Part shown: positions 51,663 to 60,182 of the stretch, piece by piece
Layout of the letters: the number at the start of each line of letters is the position of its first letter
Numbering within the stretch: the first letter of the stretch is position 1
Source: a virus
Length of the DNA: 64,000 bases
Virus record (IMG/VR): IMGVR_UViG_3300037264_006630
Span: 120,944-184,943 of that record
Reading direction: 5' to 3' (one strand)
Program-made: the position numbers and the translations under genes
Notes under the pieces: model-generated
Database searches by the model: none
Told to the model about the DNA's origin: nothing
Seen by the model: only the letters and a program-made list of their open reading frames with translations

Positions 51663-52057
51663 TCGAGCAAGCCGCCATCGCGATCGGGCGCGCGCTTGCC
51701 GGTCGCCGGTGGCGCGGACGCACCGAGCTCGACATCGCCAACGAGATCGAGCGCGTGCTGGGGCTGGCCACCTTCACCGACCCGCCCATCCGCTTCGTGC
51801 GCGAGCATCCCCTCACCGCGGCCGACCGACTCGACTTCGCCGCCGTGCTTCCCGGTGAGCTGGCCAACATCATCGTCATCGAGGTGAAGATCGAACGAGC
51901 GACGGTCACCGACACCGCGCGCCAGGCGCAGCGCTACCTGGCGCATCAGCAGGTGGGCGCGCTCATCTTGGCCTCGACATCGAGGCGCCTCGCCACCCAG
52001 ATGCCGCGCGAGCTCCAGGGCAAGCCCGTCTACTCGATCGTCCTCCCGCGGATGTAA
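51659..52057 (+). CDS. PD-(D/E)XK-like nuclease
   Basis: 132 residues from GTG 51659 (GTGA overlap). The core has TAADRLDFAAVLPGELANII then VIEVKIERA, i.e. an acidic residue followed by the E-x-K catalytic signature at the expected spacing, and a downstream helix (DTARQAQRYLAHQ). This resembles restriction-endonuclease-like and VRR-type nucleases. It lies right before the C5-methyltransferase, but the two have separate promoters. Confidence 0.65.
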   Translation: MIEQAAIAIGRALAGRRWRGRTELDIANEIERVLGLATFTDPPIRFVREHPLTAADRLDFAAVLPGELANIIVIEVKIERATVTDTARQAQRYLAHQQVGALILASTSRRLATQMPRELQGKPVYSIVLPRM

Positions 52058-52065
52058 CCGACCCC

Positions 52066-52096
52066 TTGACGACGCACGATCGATCGTGCGTATGGT
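52066..52096 (+). promoter_or_regulatory. leaderless promoter with 20-bp palindrome in spacer
   Basis: TTGACG (52066-52071), 19-bp spacer, TATGGT (52091-52096). The spacer is filled by a perfect palindrome ACGCACGATCGATCGTGCGT (52072-52091) that overlaps the first base of the -10 box. The methyltransferase ATG at 52104 follows after 7 bases. A repressor bound here would block the polymerase directly. Confidence 0.75.
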
Positions 52097-52103
52097 GACG
52101 AGT

Positions 52104-54161
52104 ATGAAAGCACGCAGTACCAAGGGGAGAGCTCGCCCGGTGGCGCGAGCACGAGGGCGAGCAGCCAACCAGCTCGAGTTCCCCACGCAGGGCGCTGGCC
52201 GTGCGCCGGTTGTGCGTGCCTTTTTCAACAACGACCACATCGTGGCCGACAACTTCTGCGGCGGCGGTGGCGCCAGCCTGGGCATCGAGATGGCGCTGGG
52301 GCGTTCACCCGATGTCGCGGTGAACCACGACGCCGAGGCGATCGCGATGCACGCGGTGAACCACCCGTTCACCAAGCACTACACCGAGAGCGTCTGGAAG
52401 ATCGACCCGAGGAAGGTGTGCGGCAAGCGGAGGGTGGCTCTTTGTTGGTTGAGCCCCGACTGCTCGTCGCACTCCAACGCCAAGGGCGGCGAGCCTCGCG
52501 ATCAGAAGAAGCGATGCCTCGCCTGGATCGCGGTGACGTGGGCGCACCGCGTGAAGCCGGATGTCTTTGCCCTCGAGAACATCGTCGAGTGGTTGAAGTG
52601 GGGCCCGCTCCATCGTGAGCACACCGACGCGACCTGCCTCGGGCGAGAGTGCAGAACCCACAAGGGGAAGAAGATCGACGTGGCGGACTGCAACCGCTGC
52701 AAGGGCGAAGGTTGCTGCAAGCGGATCTGTCGACGGAACAAGCCCATCCTCGCCCGCGAGGGGGAGACGTTCCGCGCCTGGAAGCAGAAGCTCGAGAGCC
52801 TGGGCTACGTCGTCGAGTGGCGGGTCCTGCGTGCCTGCGACTACGGCGCGCCGACCAAGCGCCGCCGACTATTCCTCGTCGCCCGTCGTGACGGACAGCC
52901 GATCGTCTGGCCGGAACCGACGCATGGGCCGCGCCAACTCGCAGACCAACCCCCGAGCGCCGCCGCGCCGCTCAAGCCCTACCGCACCACGGCCGAATGC
53001 GTGGACTGGTCACGGCACTGCCCGAGCATCTTCGACCGGGATAACCCGCTAGCCGACAAGACGCTGGCGCGCATCGCACGCGGGATCCACAAGTTCGTGC
53101 TCACAGCGAAGCGGCCGTTCGTCGTGCCGGTCAACCACGCGGGCGGTCACGGTCGCGTCCACAGCATCGACGAGCCCATGCCGACGATCACGGCGCAGTG
53201 CCGCGGATCGCACGCTCTGGTGGTGCCGACCATCGTGCGCACCGCGCACGGCGACGTGACTCAGGAGGGCAAGAAGCGCGGCCAGTCGTCGCACAGCATC
53301 GAGGAGCCGCTCCCCACCATCACCGCGGGTGGTCGCGACTTCGCTCTGGTGTCGCCGGTCATCATCAAGGCCAAGACCCACGGCGGTGGCGGGAACGACG
53401 CCAAGAGCGCGGACGAACCGCTCGGGACGATCACCACGTCCAAGCGAGGCGAGTTCGCGGTCGCGGTGCCCTACCTCATCCACAAGTCGAACGGCGAGCG
53501 CGTTGGCCAAGCGCCGCGCATCTACGACCCGCAGGAGCCCCTTGGCACCATCGTGGCGCAGGGGAACAAGCACGCCGCCGTGTTGGCGTTCCTGGCCAAG
53601 CACTTCGGCGGCGGCTACACCGGAGCTGGTTCATCCTGCGACGAGCCCCTCGGCGCCATCACGACGATCGATCACCACGCGCTGGTGGCGGCCCACGTCG
53701 TGAAGTTCCAAGGTACCAGCGACACGCATCTGACCTCGTGCTCTTCGAGTATGGACGAGCCAGCACCGTCCATCACCGCGCAGGGGATGAAGCTCGCGCA
53801 GGTCGCGGCGTTCCTGGTCAGGTACAACGGCACCGGCGATGCCGAGCCCGTGAACGAACCGGTGGGTGCGCTCACTGCGAAGCCGCGCTTCGGCTTGGTC
53901 ACGGTGACGATCGACGGCGAAGAGTACGTCATCGTCGACATAGGCATGCGCATGCTCGAGCCTGACGAGCTCTACAAGGCGCAGGGATTTCCTCCAGAAT
54001 ACAACATCGCTCCCGTCGTTGAGCGGCGGATGGCCAACGGGAAGATGAAGCGCGCGCCGCTGACCAAGACGGCGCAGATCCGCATGTGCGGCAACTCGGT
54101 GTCCCCGCCGGTCGCCGCCGCCGTCATCCGCGCCAACCTGCCGGTGAGACTCGCCGCGTGA
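52104..54161 (+). CDS. C5-cytosine DNA methyltransferase with repeated recognition region
   Basis: 685 residues. The ATG at 52104 matches the leaderless promoter; earlier GTG/ATG codons lie inside the promoter. Motif I ADNFCGGGGAS (48-58), catalytic motif IV CWLSPDCSS with Cys120, motif VI ALENIVEW, motif VIII-like RRRLFLVARR, and motifs IX-X KAQGFPPEY and CGNSVSPPVA near the end. Between VIII and IX lie seven repeats of a DEPLxTITA type (about 350-595), far longer than a usual target recognition domain. An insert with eight Cys (about 175-215) is also present. It may protect the phage DNA from several restriction systems. Confidence 0.85.
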   Translation: MKARSTKGRARPVARARGRAANQLEFPTQGAGRAPVVRAFFNNDHIVADNFCGGGGASLGIEMALGRSPDVAVNHDAEAIAMHAVNHPFTKHYTESVWKIDPRKVCGKRRVALCWLSPDCSSHSNAKGGEPRDQKKRCLAWIAVTWAHRVKPDVFALENIVEWLKWGPLHREHTDATCLGRECRTHKGKKIDVADCNRCKGEGCCKRICRRNKPILAREGETFRAWKQKLESLGYVVEWRVLRACDYGAPTKRRRLFLVARRDGQPIVWPEPTHGPRQLADQPPSAAAPLKPYRTTAECVDWSRHCPSIFDRDNPLADKTLARIARGIHKFVLTAKRPFVVPVNHAGGHGRVHSIDEPMPTITAQCRGSHALVVPTIVRTAHGDVTQEGKKRGQSSHSIEEPLPTITAGGRDFALVSPVIIKAKTHGGGGNDAKSADEPLGTITTSKRGEFAVAVPYLIHKSNGERVGQAPRIYDPQEPLGTIVAQGNKHAAVLAFLAKHFGGGYTGAGSSCDEPLGAITTIDHHALVAAHVVKFQGTSDTHLTSCSSSMDEPAPSITAQGMKLAQVAAFLVRYNGTGDAEPVNEPVGALTAKPRFGLVTVTIDGEEYVIVDIGMRMLEPDELYKAQGFPPEYNIAPVVERRMANGKMKRAPLTKTAQIRMCGNSVSPPVAAAVIRANLPVRLAA

Positions 54162-54298
54162 TCACCATGGGCAGCCTCGTCGCCGCGTTCGTCATCCTGA
54201 GCGTGGCCCCGTCGTCCGGCCCCTGGTCCATCGTGGCCGGTCTGGCTGTAGGCATCCTCTTCGTCGTCTCGGTCATGAGTGCGGCTCGCTGGCGATGA
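54158..54298 (+). CDS. small two-pass membrane protein
   Basis: 46 residues from GTG 54158 (GTGA overlap), coupled by ATGA to the HNH-like gene. Two hydrophobic segments (about 5-18 and 22-40) with a short turn and an Arg-rich end. No family is recognised. Confidence 0.5.
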   Translation: MITMGSLVAAFVILSVAPSSGPWSIVAGLAVGILFVVSVMSAARWR

Positions 54299-54837
54299 AG
54301 CGAACCGCCTTGAAACGTACCGCGTTGAAACGTACTGCGTGGAAGCGCGAGGGGTCGAAGCTCGCACCGGGCGGCGGGCTCAAGCGCAGCCCCATGAAGC
54401 GCGGCAAGGGCAACGGGTTCTCCACGTTCAAGACGACCCCTCGCGAGTACAAGGACCGTCTCCAGGCGAGGCGCGAGGCCAAGGGGCTGGCCGACGAGCC
54501 GTACCTCGAGTGGCTGCGCAAGCAGGTCTGCGGGCTGGCGGCCTGGGCGCTGTTGCAGTGGCAACTACACCGGGTCGTCATCGACATCGGGCCCTGCGGT
54601 GGCCGCATCGATCCAGACCACGAGCGCCACAACGTCGGCATGGGACAGACCGCGCCGGACGCCAGGGCGTGGAGTATTTGCAGGTGGCATCACGACGGTC
54701 GGCACGGCGACGCCAAGGGCTTCTGGGGCAGCATGACCGGCGCCGAGATCGTCGAGTTTATTGCCGAGCGCATCGACGAACACCGCGCCCGCTACCTGGC
54801 CGAGCTCGCCGCAGGCGGGCCCAACGGAGGCATGTGA
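54295..54837 (+). CDS. HNH-like nuclease with basic repeat tail
   Basis: 180 residues. The N-terminus is three near-identical KRTAxKR repeats encoded by 15-bp tandem copies (54298-54342). A C-terminal core has CGGRIDPDHERHN, then ICRWHHDGRHGD, a Cys/His HNH-type arrangement seen in phage proteins such as DUF968/Ref-like nucleases. The role is inferred as recombination-associated nuclease. GTGA-coupled to the SNF2 helicase. Confidence 0.65.
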   Translation: MKRTALKRTALKRTAWKREGSKLAPGGGLKRSPMKRGKGNGFSTFKTTPREYKDRLQARREAKGLADEPYLEWLRKQVCGLAAWALLQWQLHRVVIDIGPCGGRIDPDHERHNVGMGQTAPDARAWSICRWHHDGRHGDAKGFWGSMTGAEIVEFIAERIDEHRARYLAELAAGGPNGGM

Positions 54838-57800
54838 AGACCTACGGCACGGTGAAGTACAAGTCGGACCCGGGCGCGCGGCTCGGCTACTTCCACATCG
54901 TCTGCGAGCCCCACGTGGCGATGGTGCTGCGCCGCATCTTCGACGGTTCCAAGCGCGGCCGGGACAACGCGGTGGTGGTCTCCGGGACCGACGCCAACTG
55001 CCACACCCTCGAATGGGCGCTCATCAAGTACCCGATGGAGGTCGACACCCCGGTGTTGAAGCGCGGCGCCGATCGCCAGCGCCAGCGGATGGCGATGGTA
55101 GAAGAGGCGCGGTCGCCGGACTACGTGCCGCCGGTCTTCGACCTCGCGATCCCCTTGCGCGACTACCAGCGGGTGGCCGCCGACCTCGCGATCCGGTCCC
55201 GGGGGCTGCTTCTCGGAGACGACGTCGGCCTGGGCAAGGCCCAACCGATCGACGCGCTGGTCCTCACGCCGACGGGGTGGCGGGCCATTGGCGATCTCCG
55301 GGTTGGAGATCGGGTTGTCGACCCTGACGGTGGAGAAGCTGCGGTCACCGGCGTCTTCCCGCAGGGCGAGCGACAGGTCTACCGGGTAACGATCAAGGAT
55401 GGGACTTCGGCCGAGTCCTGCGAGGCGCATCTCTGGGGGGTCTATACCGCCAACGATCGCACCCGCGGTGGGTCGATGCGTGTGCTCGAGCTCAAGCAGA
55501 TCATGGGCGACTTGCGAGGCAAGGAGTGGAAGGGGTGGGCATCGAGCAAATGGTTCCTGCCGCTACCGGAACCGATTGTGTTCGATGCCGCTGGTGAGCG
55601 TCCGGTCGACCCGTACTTGCTCGGCGTCTTGATTGGCGACGGAGGGCTCTCGGGCGGCGCTGTAAACCTGATGAGCCCCGATGTGGAGATCGTTTCTCGC
55701 GTACGCGCCACCATTCCGGCTGGCACGACACTGATTGCTTGCGACGGACGTGAAGGGCACTACCGGGTGTCAAGGGGTAAGCCTGGTGGTGAGAATCCGC
55801 TGATGAACGCGCTACGCGACCTTGATCTGATGGGAAAGCTCTCGGTCGAGAAGCGAATCCCGGTTGCTTACCTGCGTGCGCCGGTTGCCGAACGTCTCGA
55901 GCTGCTACGCGGCCTCATGGATACCGACGGAGACTGCACGAAGCTCGGCGCCTGCATGTTCAACACGTCGTCGCCTGGGCTACGCGATGATGTGGTCGAT
56001 CTGGTCCGTGGGTTGGGGGGGATCGCCAGCATCTACGACCGGCCGGAGCCGAAGTTCACGCACAAGGGGGAGACGCGCATCGGGCAGCCAGCCTACCGCG
56101 TGAACGTGCGCCTGGCGGTCAACCCGTTTCACCTGATCAAGAAGGCGGAGCGCTGGCACAGGCCCAACATGGCACGAGCGATCCATTCGGTGGAGCCGAC
56201 CCGTCGAGTGGAGACGGTCTGCATCCGCGTCGCGAGCAAGCGCCATCTCTACATCACCGACGGTCACATCGTCACGCACAACACCGCTGAGTGCATCGCT
56301 ACCTTCGTGGTGCCCGACACGCTGCCGGCGATCGTCGTCACCCTGACGCACCTGACCGGGCAGTGGCAGCGCGAGGTCAACCGCTTCGCCCCGGCGCTTC
56401 GCGTCCACGTCATTCAACGAGTTCAAGCCTACCCGCTCGTCGACAACTACGGCTGGGAGGTCCACAAGGGCAAGCGTCGCTACGTGCGCAGCGGCATCGC
56501 CAAGATGCCCGACGTGATCATCCTCTCCTACAGCAAGCTCGTCGGCTGGGCCGACATGTTGATCAGTATCAACCCCGGGATGCTGGTCTTCGACGAGTGC
56601 CAGGAGCTTCGCACTGGTGCGACCGACGGCGGGTCAACGCACGGCTCGAAGAAGAACGACGCAGCCAAGGCGATTGCCTTCCGATCGCGTTATCGGGTCG
56701 GCGCCTCGGTGGGGCCGGACAGCATCATCGAGCTGCGCGGGAGCCTCTTCGGGGCCGGATGGGTCGGCCGGATGGAAGACGCGGTCACCATGGTCGCATC
56801 TGTCGTCGGTGCGCAGCGGCTTGCCGAGAGCGATTTCCGCGACGTGGCGATCCTCGGGATCGAGTCCCGGGGGTGGACGGGCAATGGCTTCGGGTGGAAG
56901 CGCGTCAGGAAGTTCATCGTCCACGAGTGCAACGAGCCCGTTCGGACGCTGCGCATCGCTGGGGATGGGCTCCTTCTGACCGATGATCACGACGTGTTCG
57001 TGGCGCGGCGCCAGGGTCGCCGGGACTACCACCCGGAGGTCATCACGCCGATCGCACAGGTTCCGGCCAAGAGCATCAACAAGGGCGACATTGTCCCGGT
57101 GGACGACGGAGCCGCGTGGGGCGGCAACACCGAACGGCTCATCGACACGGCGTCCATCCTCACCCATCTTGGTTGGGCGCAGGTCCCCGTCTACTTGGGC
57201 GGTTTGGATCGGCACATCCTGGGGGTGAAGCAGTACGAGTGGGCGAACTACAGGAAGCAGGGCACGTTCGGGCACTACCTGCCGGTGAGGCTCTACTTGC
57301 AACACCGCCACCGTCTGCCGGTTCCGCCGTTCATCTACCTCTCGAAATGCAAGCGGATCACCAAGATCGCGATGACGATCCGCTTGAGCGATTGGGCCTA
57401 CGTGCTGGGCTTCTTCCTCGGTGACGGGTGGCTCGATAAGGACACGACTCGCGTTTCTTTTGCGGTTGAGCTTTCGCGGAAGGACGACTTCATCGCGCGT
57501 CTACGGTTGCTGCCCGGCATCGACCTGGACCCCAAAGTCCGCGTGATGCCAGGAAAGTCAGTCGAGATACGGGTGTCGAACGTCCTGTTCGCCAGCGTGC
57601 TGCGGCACGCGATGGGTAAGCACCTCTGCCACGAGAAGACGATCCCTGGTGAGTGGATCGTGAGTTGGCCGGAGTCCGCGCGTCGCGAGTTGCTCCGAGG
57701 AATGCTCGAGTCCGACGGGCATGTTTCCGCGCGCGCAAACCGGCGTTGGTACGCTACGTCTTCGCAGAAGATGGCGCGGGCGATGCTGTCGCTCCTTCGG

Positions 57801-59048
57801 AGTCTAGGCATCATCGGTGGCATCGGAACGCGGAAGCCAGCGGCCGGCGGGGTGATACGCGGGCGGCAGATCGTGGGGAAGCGCACCGGCTACATGGTGC
57901 ATTGGTCAGCGTTCGCCGAAGCCGGCGACAACACCGGGTACAGAGGAGCACGCCGCGCCCTTCCCGGCACCGAGGGTCGCTTCAACGAGGGAGTGGTCCG
58001 CGGTGTCGAGTCGGCGCCAGTGCCAGCGCTGGTCTACGATCTCGAGATGGACGGGCACCCGTCGTTCGTCGCCAACGGCGCGTTGGTCCATAACAGCGCG
58101 ACCCCGATTTTCAATCTTGGCGGCGAGGTCTGGAACGTGATGGACGTGCTGTCGCCGGGCCTGCTCGGCGACAAGCAGGAGTTCTACACCGAGTGGTGTA
58201 CGCCGCAGGGCAACGGCAAGTACCTCGTCAACGACATCAACGCGCTGCGCGTCTATCTGACCGGCGAGGGCGCGATGCTGCGCCGCCGCCGCAAGGACGT
58301 GGGCCGCGAGTTGCCGCCCATGATGCGCAACTGGCAGACGGTCGAGCTCAACCGCAAGGGCCTCGACTCGATCAGCAGTCACGTCGCCGAGCTGGCGCGC
58401 GCGGTGCTCCGCGACGACATCGCTCCCTTCGCCAAGATGCAGGCGGCTGGCGAGCTCGACCGCCAACTCCGACAGGCCACCGGCGTGGCGAAGATCCCAA
58501 GCGTGCTGGCGTTCGTCGAGATGCTCATCCACGGCGCCGACGAGCCCGAGTTCGAGTCGGTCGTGGTCTTCGCTCACCACCACCTCGTCTTCGATGCGCT
58601 GCTCGAGGGCCTGACCAAGGCCGGCATCAAGGCGGCCAAGTTCACCGGCAAGCAGTCGAAGAAGGAGAAGGACGAGGCGCTTGACCGGTTCACCAACGGC
58701 GACCTCCAGGTCCTGCTCCTGGCCAACCGCGCCGGCGTCGGCATCGACGGCCTCCAGGCGGTGTGCAGCGTCGGCGTGGTCGCCGAGCTCGACTGGTCGC
58801 CGGGCGTTCACCTCCAGAACGAGGGTCGGCTCAACCGCGACGGCCAGGAGGAGAACGTCGTCTTCTACTACCTCGTCTCCGATGAGGGCAGCGATCCGGT
58901 GGTGCGCGACGTGCTGGGCATCAAGGAGAGCCAGCGCCACGGCCTGGTCGATGGCGACCTGGGCGACACCAGCGACGAGCCGCCGGTGGACCTGAACCGC
59001 ATGCGGAAGATGGCGCAAGCCTACCTCGACAAGCACAAGGTGAAGTGA
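54834..59048 (+). CDS. SNF2-like helicase with two inteins
   Basis: 1404 residues from GTG 54834, GTGA-coupled. With inteins removed (348 and 463 residues) the mature protein is 593 residues. Motif Q/I GDDVGLGK-T (split by intein 1), motif Ia VVTLTHLTGQ, motif II VFDECQEL, motif III GA-SATPIF (split by intein 2), motif V ANRAGVGID and motif VI NEGRLNRDGQ are all visible, so the ATPase core is intact only after splicing. It may remodel protein-DNA complexes during replication. Ends by TGATG overlap with the next gene. Confidence 0.9.
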   Translation: MKTYGTVKYKSDPGARLGYFHIVCEPHVAMVLRRIFDGSKRGRDNAVVVSGTDANCHTLEWALIKYPMEVDTPVLKRGADRQRQRMAMVEEARSPDYVPPVFDLAIPLRDYQRVAADLAIRSRGLLLGDDVGLGKAQPIDALVLTPTGWRAIGDLRVGDRVVDPDGGEAAVTGVFPQGERQVYRVTIKDGTSAESCEAHLWGVYTANDRTRGGSMRVLELKQIMGDLRGKEWKGWASSKWFLPLPEPIVFDAAGERPVDPYLLGVLIGDGGLSGGAVNLMSPDVEIVSRVRATIPAGTTLIACDGREGHYRVSRGKPGGENPLMNALRDLDLMGKLSVEKRIPVAYLRAPVAERLELLRGLMDTDGDCTKLGACMFNTSSPGLRDDVVDLVRGLGGIASIYDRPEPKFTHKGETRIGQPAYRVNVRLAVNPFHLIKKAERWHRPNMARAIHSVEPTRRVETVCIRVASKRHLYITDGHIVTHNTAECIATFVVPDTLPAIVVTLTHLTGQWQREVNRFAPALRVHVIQRVQAYPLVDNYGWEVHKGKRRYVRSGIAKMPDVIILSYSKLVGWADMLISINPGMLVFDECQELRTGATDGGSTHGSKKNDAAKAIAFRSRYRVGASVGPDSIIELRGSLFGAGWVGRMEDAVTMVASVVGAQRLAESDFRDVAILGIESRGWTGNGFGWKRVRKFIVHECNEPVRTLRIAGDGLLLTDDHDVFVARRQGRRDYHPEVITPIAQVPAKSINKGDIVPVDDGAAWGGNTERLIDTASILTHLGWAQVPVYLGGLDRHILGVKQYEWANYRKQGTFGHYLPVRLYLQHRHRLPVPPFIYLSKCKRITKIAMTIRLSDWAYVLGFFLGDGWLDKDTTRVSFAVELSRKDDFIARLRLLPGIDLDPKVRVMPGKSVEIRVSNVLFASVLRHAMGKHLCHEKTIPGEWIVSWPESARRELLRGMLESDGHVSARANRRWYATSSQKMARAMLSLLRSLGIIGGIGTRKPAAGGVIRGRQIVGKRTGYMVHWSAFAEAGDNTGYRGARRALPGTEGRFNEGVVRGVESAPVPALVYDLEMDGHPSFVANGALVHNSATPIFNLGGEVWNVMDVLSPGLLGDKQEFYTEWCTPQGNGKYLVNDINALRVYLTGEGAMLRRRRKDVGRELPPMMRNWQTVELNRKGLDSISSHVAELARAVLRDDIAPFAKMQAAGELDRQLRQATGVAKIPSVLAFVEMLIHGADEPEFESVVVFAHHHLVFDALLEGLTKAGIKAAKFTGKQSKKEKDEALDRFTNGDLQVLLLANRAGVGIDGLQAVCSVGVVAELDWSPGVHLQNEGRLNRDGQEENVVFYYLVSDEGSDPVVRDVLGIKESQRHGLVDGDLGDTSDEPPVDLNRMRKMAQAYLDKHKVK
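55239..56282 (+). mobile_element. intein 1 in SNF2 P-loop, LAGLIDADG type, Ala1
   Basis: 348 residues (136-483), inserted between Lys and Thr of the Walker A motif. It starts with Ala (AQPIDALVLTPTGWRAIG), ends with VTHN and is followed by Thr as +1 residue. Starting with Ala instead of Cys/Ser makes it an Ala1-type intein that must skip the first acyl shift. A homing endonuclease is present: YLLGVLIGDGGLS and LLRGLMDTDGDC are the two LAGLIDADG motifs. Splicing block F/G RHLYITDGHIVTHN is intact. Confidence 0.85.
56706..58094 (+). mobile_element. intein 2 in SNF2 motif III, LAGLIDADG type, Ser1
   Basis: 463 residues (625-1087), between Ala and Ser of the SATP motif. Starts SVGPDSIIELRGS, ends ALVHN, +1 Ser. 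Two LAGLIDADG motifs, AYVLGFFLGDGWLD and LLRGMLESDGHVS, frame the endonuclease domain. Terminal block DLEMDGHPSFVANGALVHN is intact, so it should splice. Confidence 0.85.
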
Positions 59049-59728
59049 TGCCACGGGGGAAGCGCCAACCACGGCTCGTGCCGGTCGACATTGCCAGCCT
59101 GACCCGCTGGCAGTGGCTTAAGACGGCGCTGGATCTCGAGGAGACCGGCAAGCGTATCGAGTACATCGCGATGGCGTCGCTCCTCCGGGTGTCCCGGGTC
59201 GACGCTCACTTCATGCTCGCGCATCTGTGCGACAACCACCTCATCAACGGCGGGCGCGTCTCCGGGCGCGGACGCTGGGCCCTCCAGATCCCGACCCTCT
59301 GCTACTTCGCGGTGTCGCTCGATCCGATGGACCCGCACGCCAGCGCCGCCGCGGCCGTTGCCCTCGCCACCGACATCACCAGCGCGATCGGCGTGCCGCT
59401 CGTCGCGATGATGCCGTCCACCCTGGTGCTGGCGAAGGCGGCCGAGGGCGATGAGACCGCGCTCGATGCGCTGGTGGGGTTCTCGCAGCGCGCCGACGTG
59501 GTGCTGGTGATCGACGATGACCCGCTGCTCGAGCAGCGGTTCGATGTGGTCGCCGCGCAGCGCGCCGACGTGATGGTGACGGTTGCCCGGCCCGGCGAGG
59601 ATCCGCGCGCGACCCTGCACGGCGCGTTGACCCTCGATGCCTTCGACGCCGCCGACTTCTGGCGCCGCGCGCGCATGGAGCGCTTGCCGCGGAAGCACCC
59701 GGATACGGCGCGGAGACATCAACGATAA
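59048..59728 (+). CDS. hypothetical protein with N-terminal winged-helix-like part
   Basis: 226 residues from ATG 59048 (a GTG is 3 bases upstream). Residues 15-85 (RWQWLKTALDLEETGKRIEY, then SLLRVSRVDAHFMLAHLCDN) look like a winged helix. The C-terminal part is alpha/beta with VVLVIDDDPL (about 160) and similar hydrophobic strands, recalling a toprim or Rossmann-like domain. No family is recognised. Confidence 0.6.
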   Translation: MPRGKRQPRLVPVDIASLTRWQWLKTALDLEETGKRIEYIAMASLLRVSRVDAHFMLAHLCDNHLINGGRVSGRGRWALQIPTLCYFAVSLDPMDPHASAAAAVALATDITSAIGVPLVAMMPSTLVLAKAAEGDETALDALVGFSQRADVVLVIDDDPLLEQRFDVVAAQRADVMVTVARPGEDPRATLHGALTLDAFDAADFWRRARMERLPRKHPDTARRHQR

Positions 59729-59731
59729 GCC

Positions 59732-59761
59732 TTGACGACTTTCGGGCAGCGCCCGTAATGT
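59732..59761 (+). promoter_or_regulatory. leaderless promoter with operator O3 in spacer
   Basis: TTGACG (59732-59737), 18-bp spacer, TAATGT (59756-59761). The operator TTTCGGGCAGCGCCCGT (59740-59756) fills the spacer, so bound repressor would directly occlude the promoter. The next gene's ATG at 59770 follows after 8 bases. Confidence 0.7.
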
Positions 59762-59769
59762 GGCCGCAG

Positions 59770-60177
59770 ATGAACAGCCCCCTCGTGCCCCCGTCCCGTG
59801 AACAGATCGCCGCCACCGAGGCGACGGCCGCCATCCACAAGAAGGGCTTCCCGCCCGGCACGACGCAGCGGGTGAAGCGGACCCTCCACGAGAAGGCGCG
59901 GCGCGCGGCGGTCCGGCGGCTGGCCCCGAGCTTCCGGCACGGCTCGCGTCTCCAGCCCTTCGTCTACAACGAGGACAAGTCCAACTGGCGCGACCACGCG
60001 CGCCTGGCCCCTGCTATGATCGGCGAGGTGCGCGGCTTCGATCTCGACGGCAATCCGCGCATCACCTACCGCCTCAACCCGGCGTGTAGCGGGCCGCCGC
60101 TGGGGCCGTCCGCGCTCATCACGCTCGCCACCAAGAAGGCGCGGGCGCGACAGACCCACCCCGGGAAGCGCTCGTGA
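59770..60177 (+). CDS. hypothetical protein
   Basis: 135 residues; the ATG at 59770 is 8 bases past the -10 box, while the earlier in-frame ATG at 59758 overlaps the promoter. Basic N-terminal half with a helix (KRTLHEKARRAAVRRLA); the C-terminal half is beta-rich (EVRGFDLDGNPRITYRL) and may bind nucleic acid. Unknown family. Its 3' end overlaps the DnaN region. Confidence 0.6.
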   Translation: MNSPLVPPSREQIAATEATAAIHKKGFPPGTTQRVKRTLHEKARRAAVRRLAPSFRHGSRLQPFVYNEDKSNWRDHARLAPAMIGEVRGFDLDGNPRITYRLNPACSGPPLGPSALITLATKKARARQTHPGKRS

Positions 60178-60182
60178 GCGGG

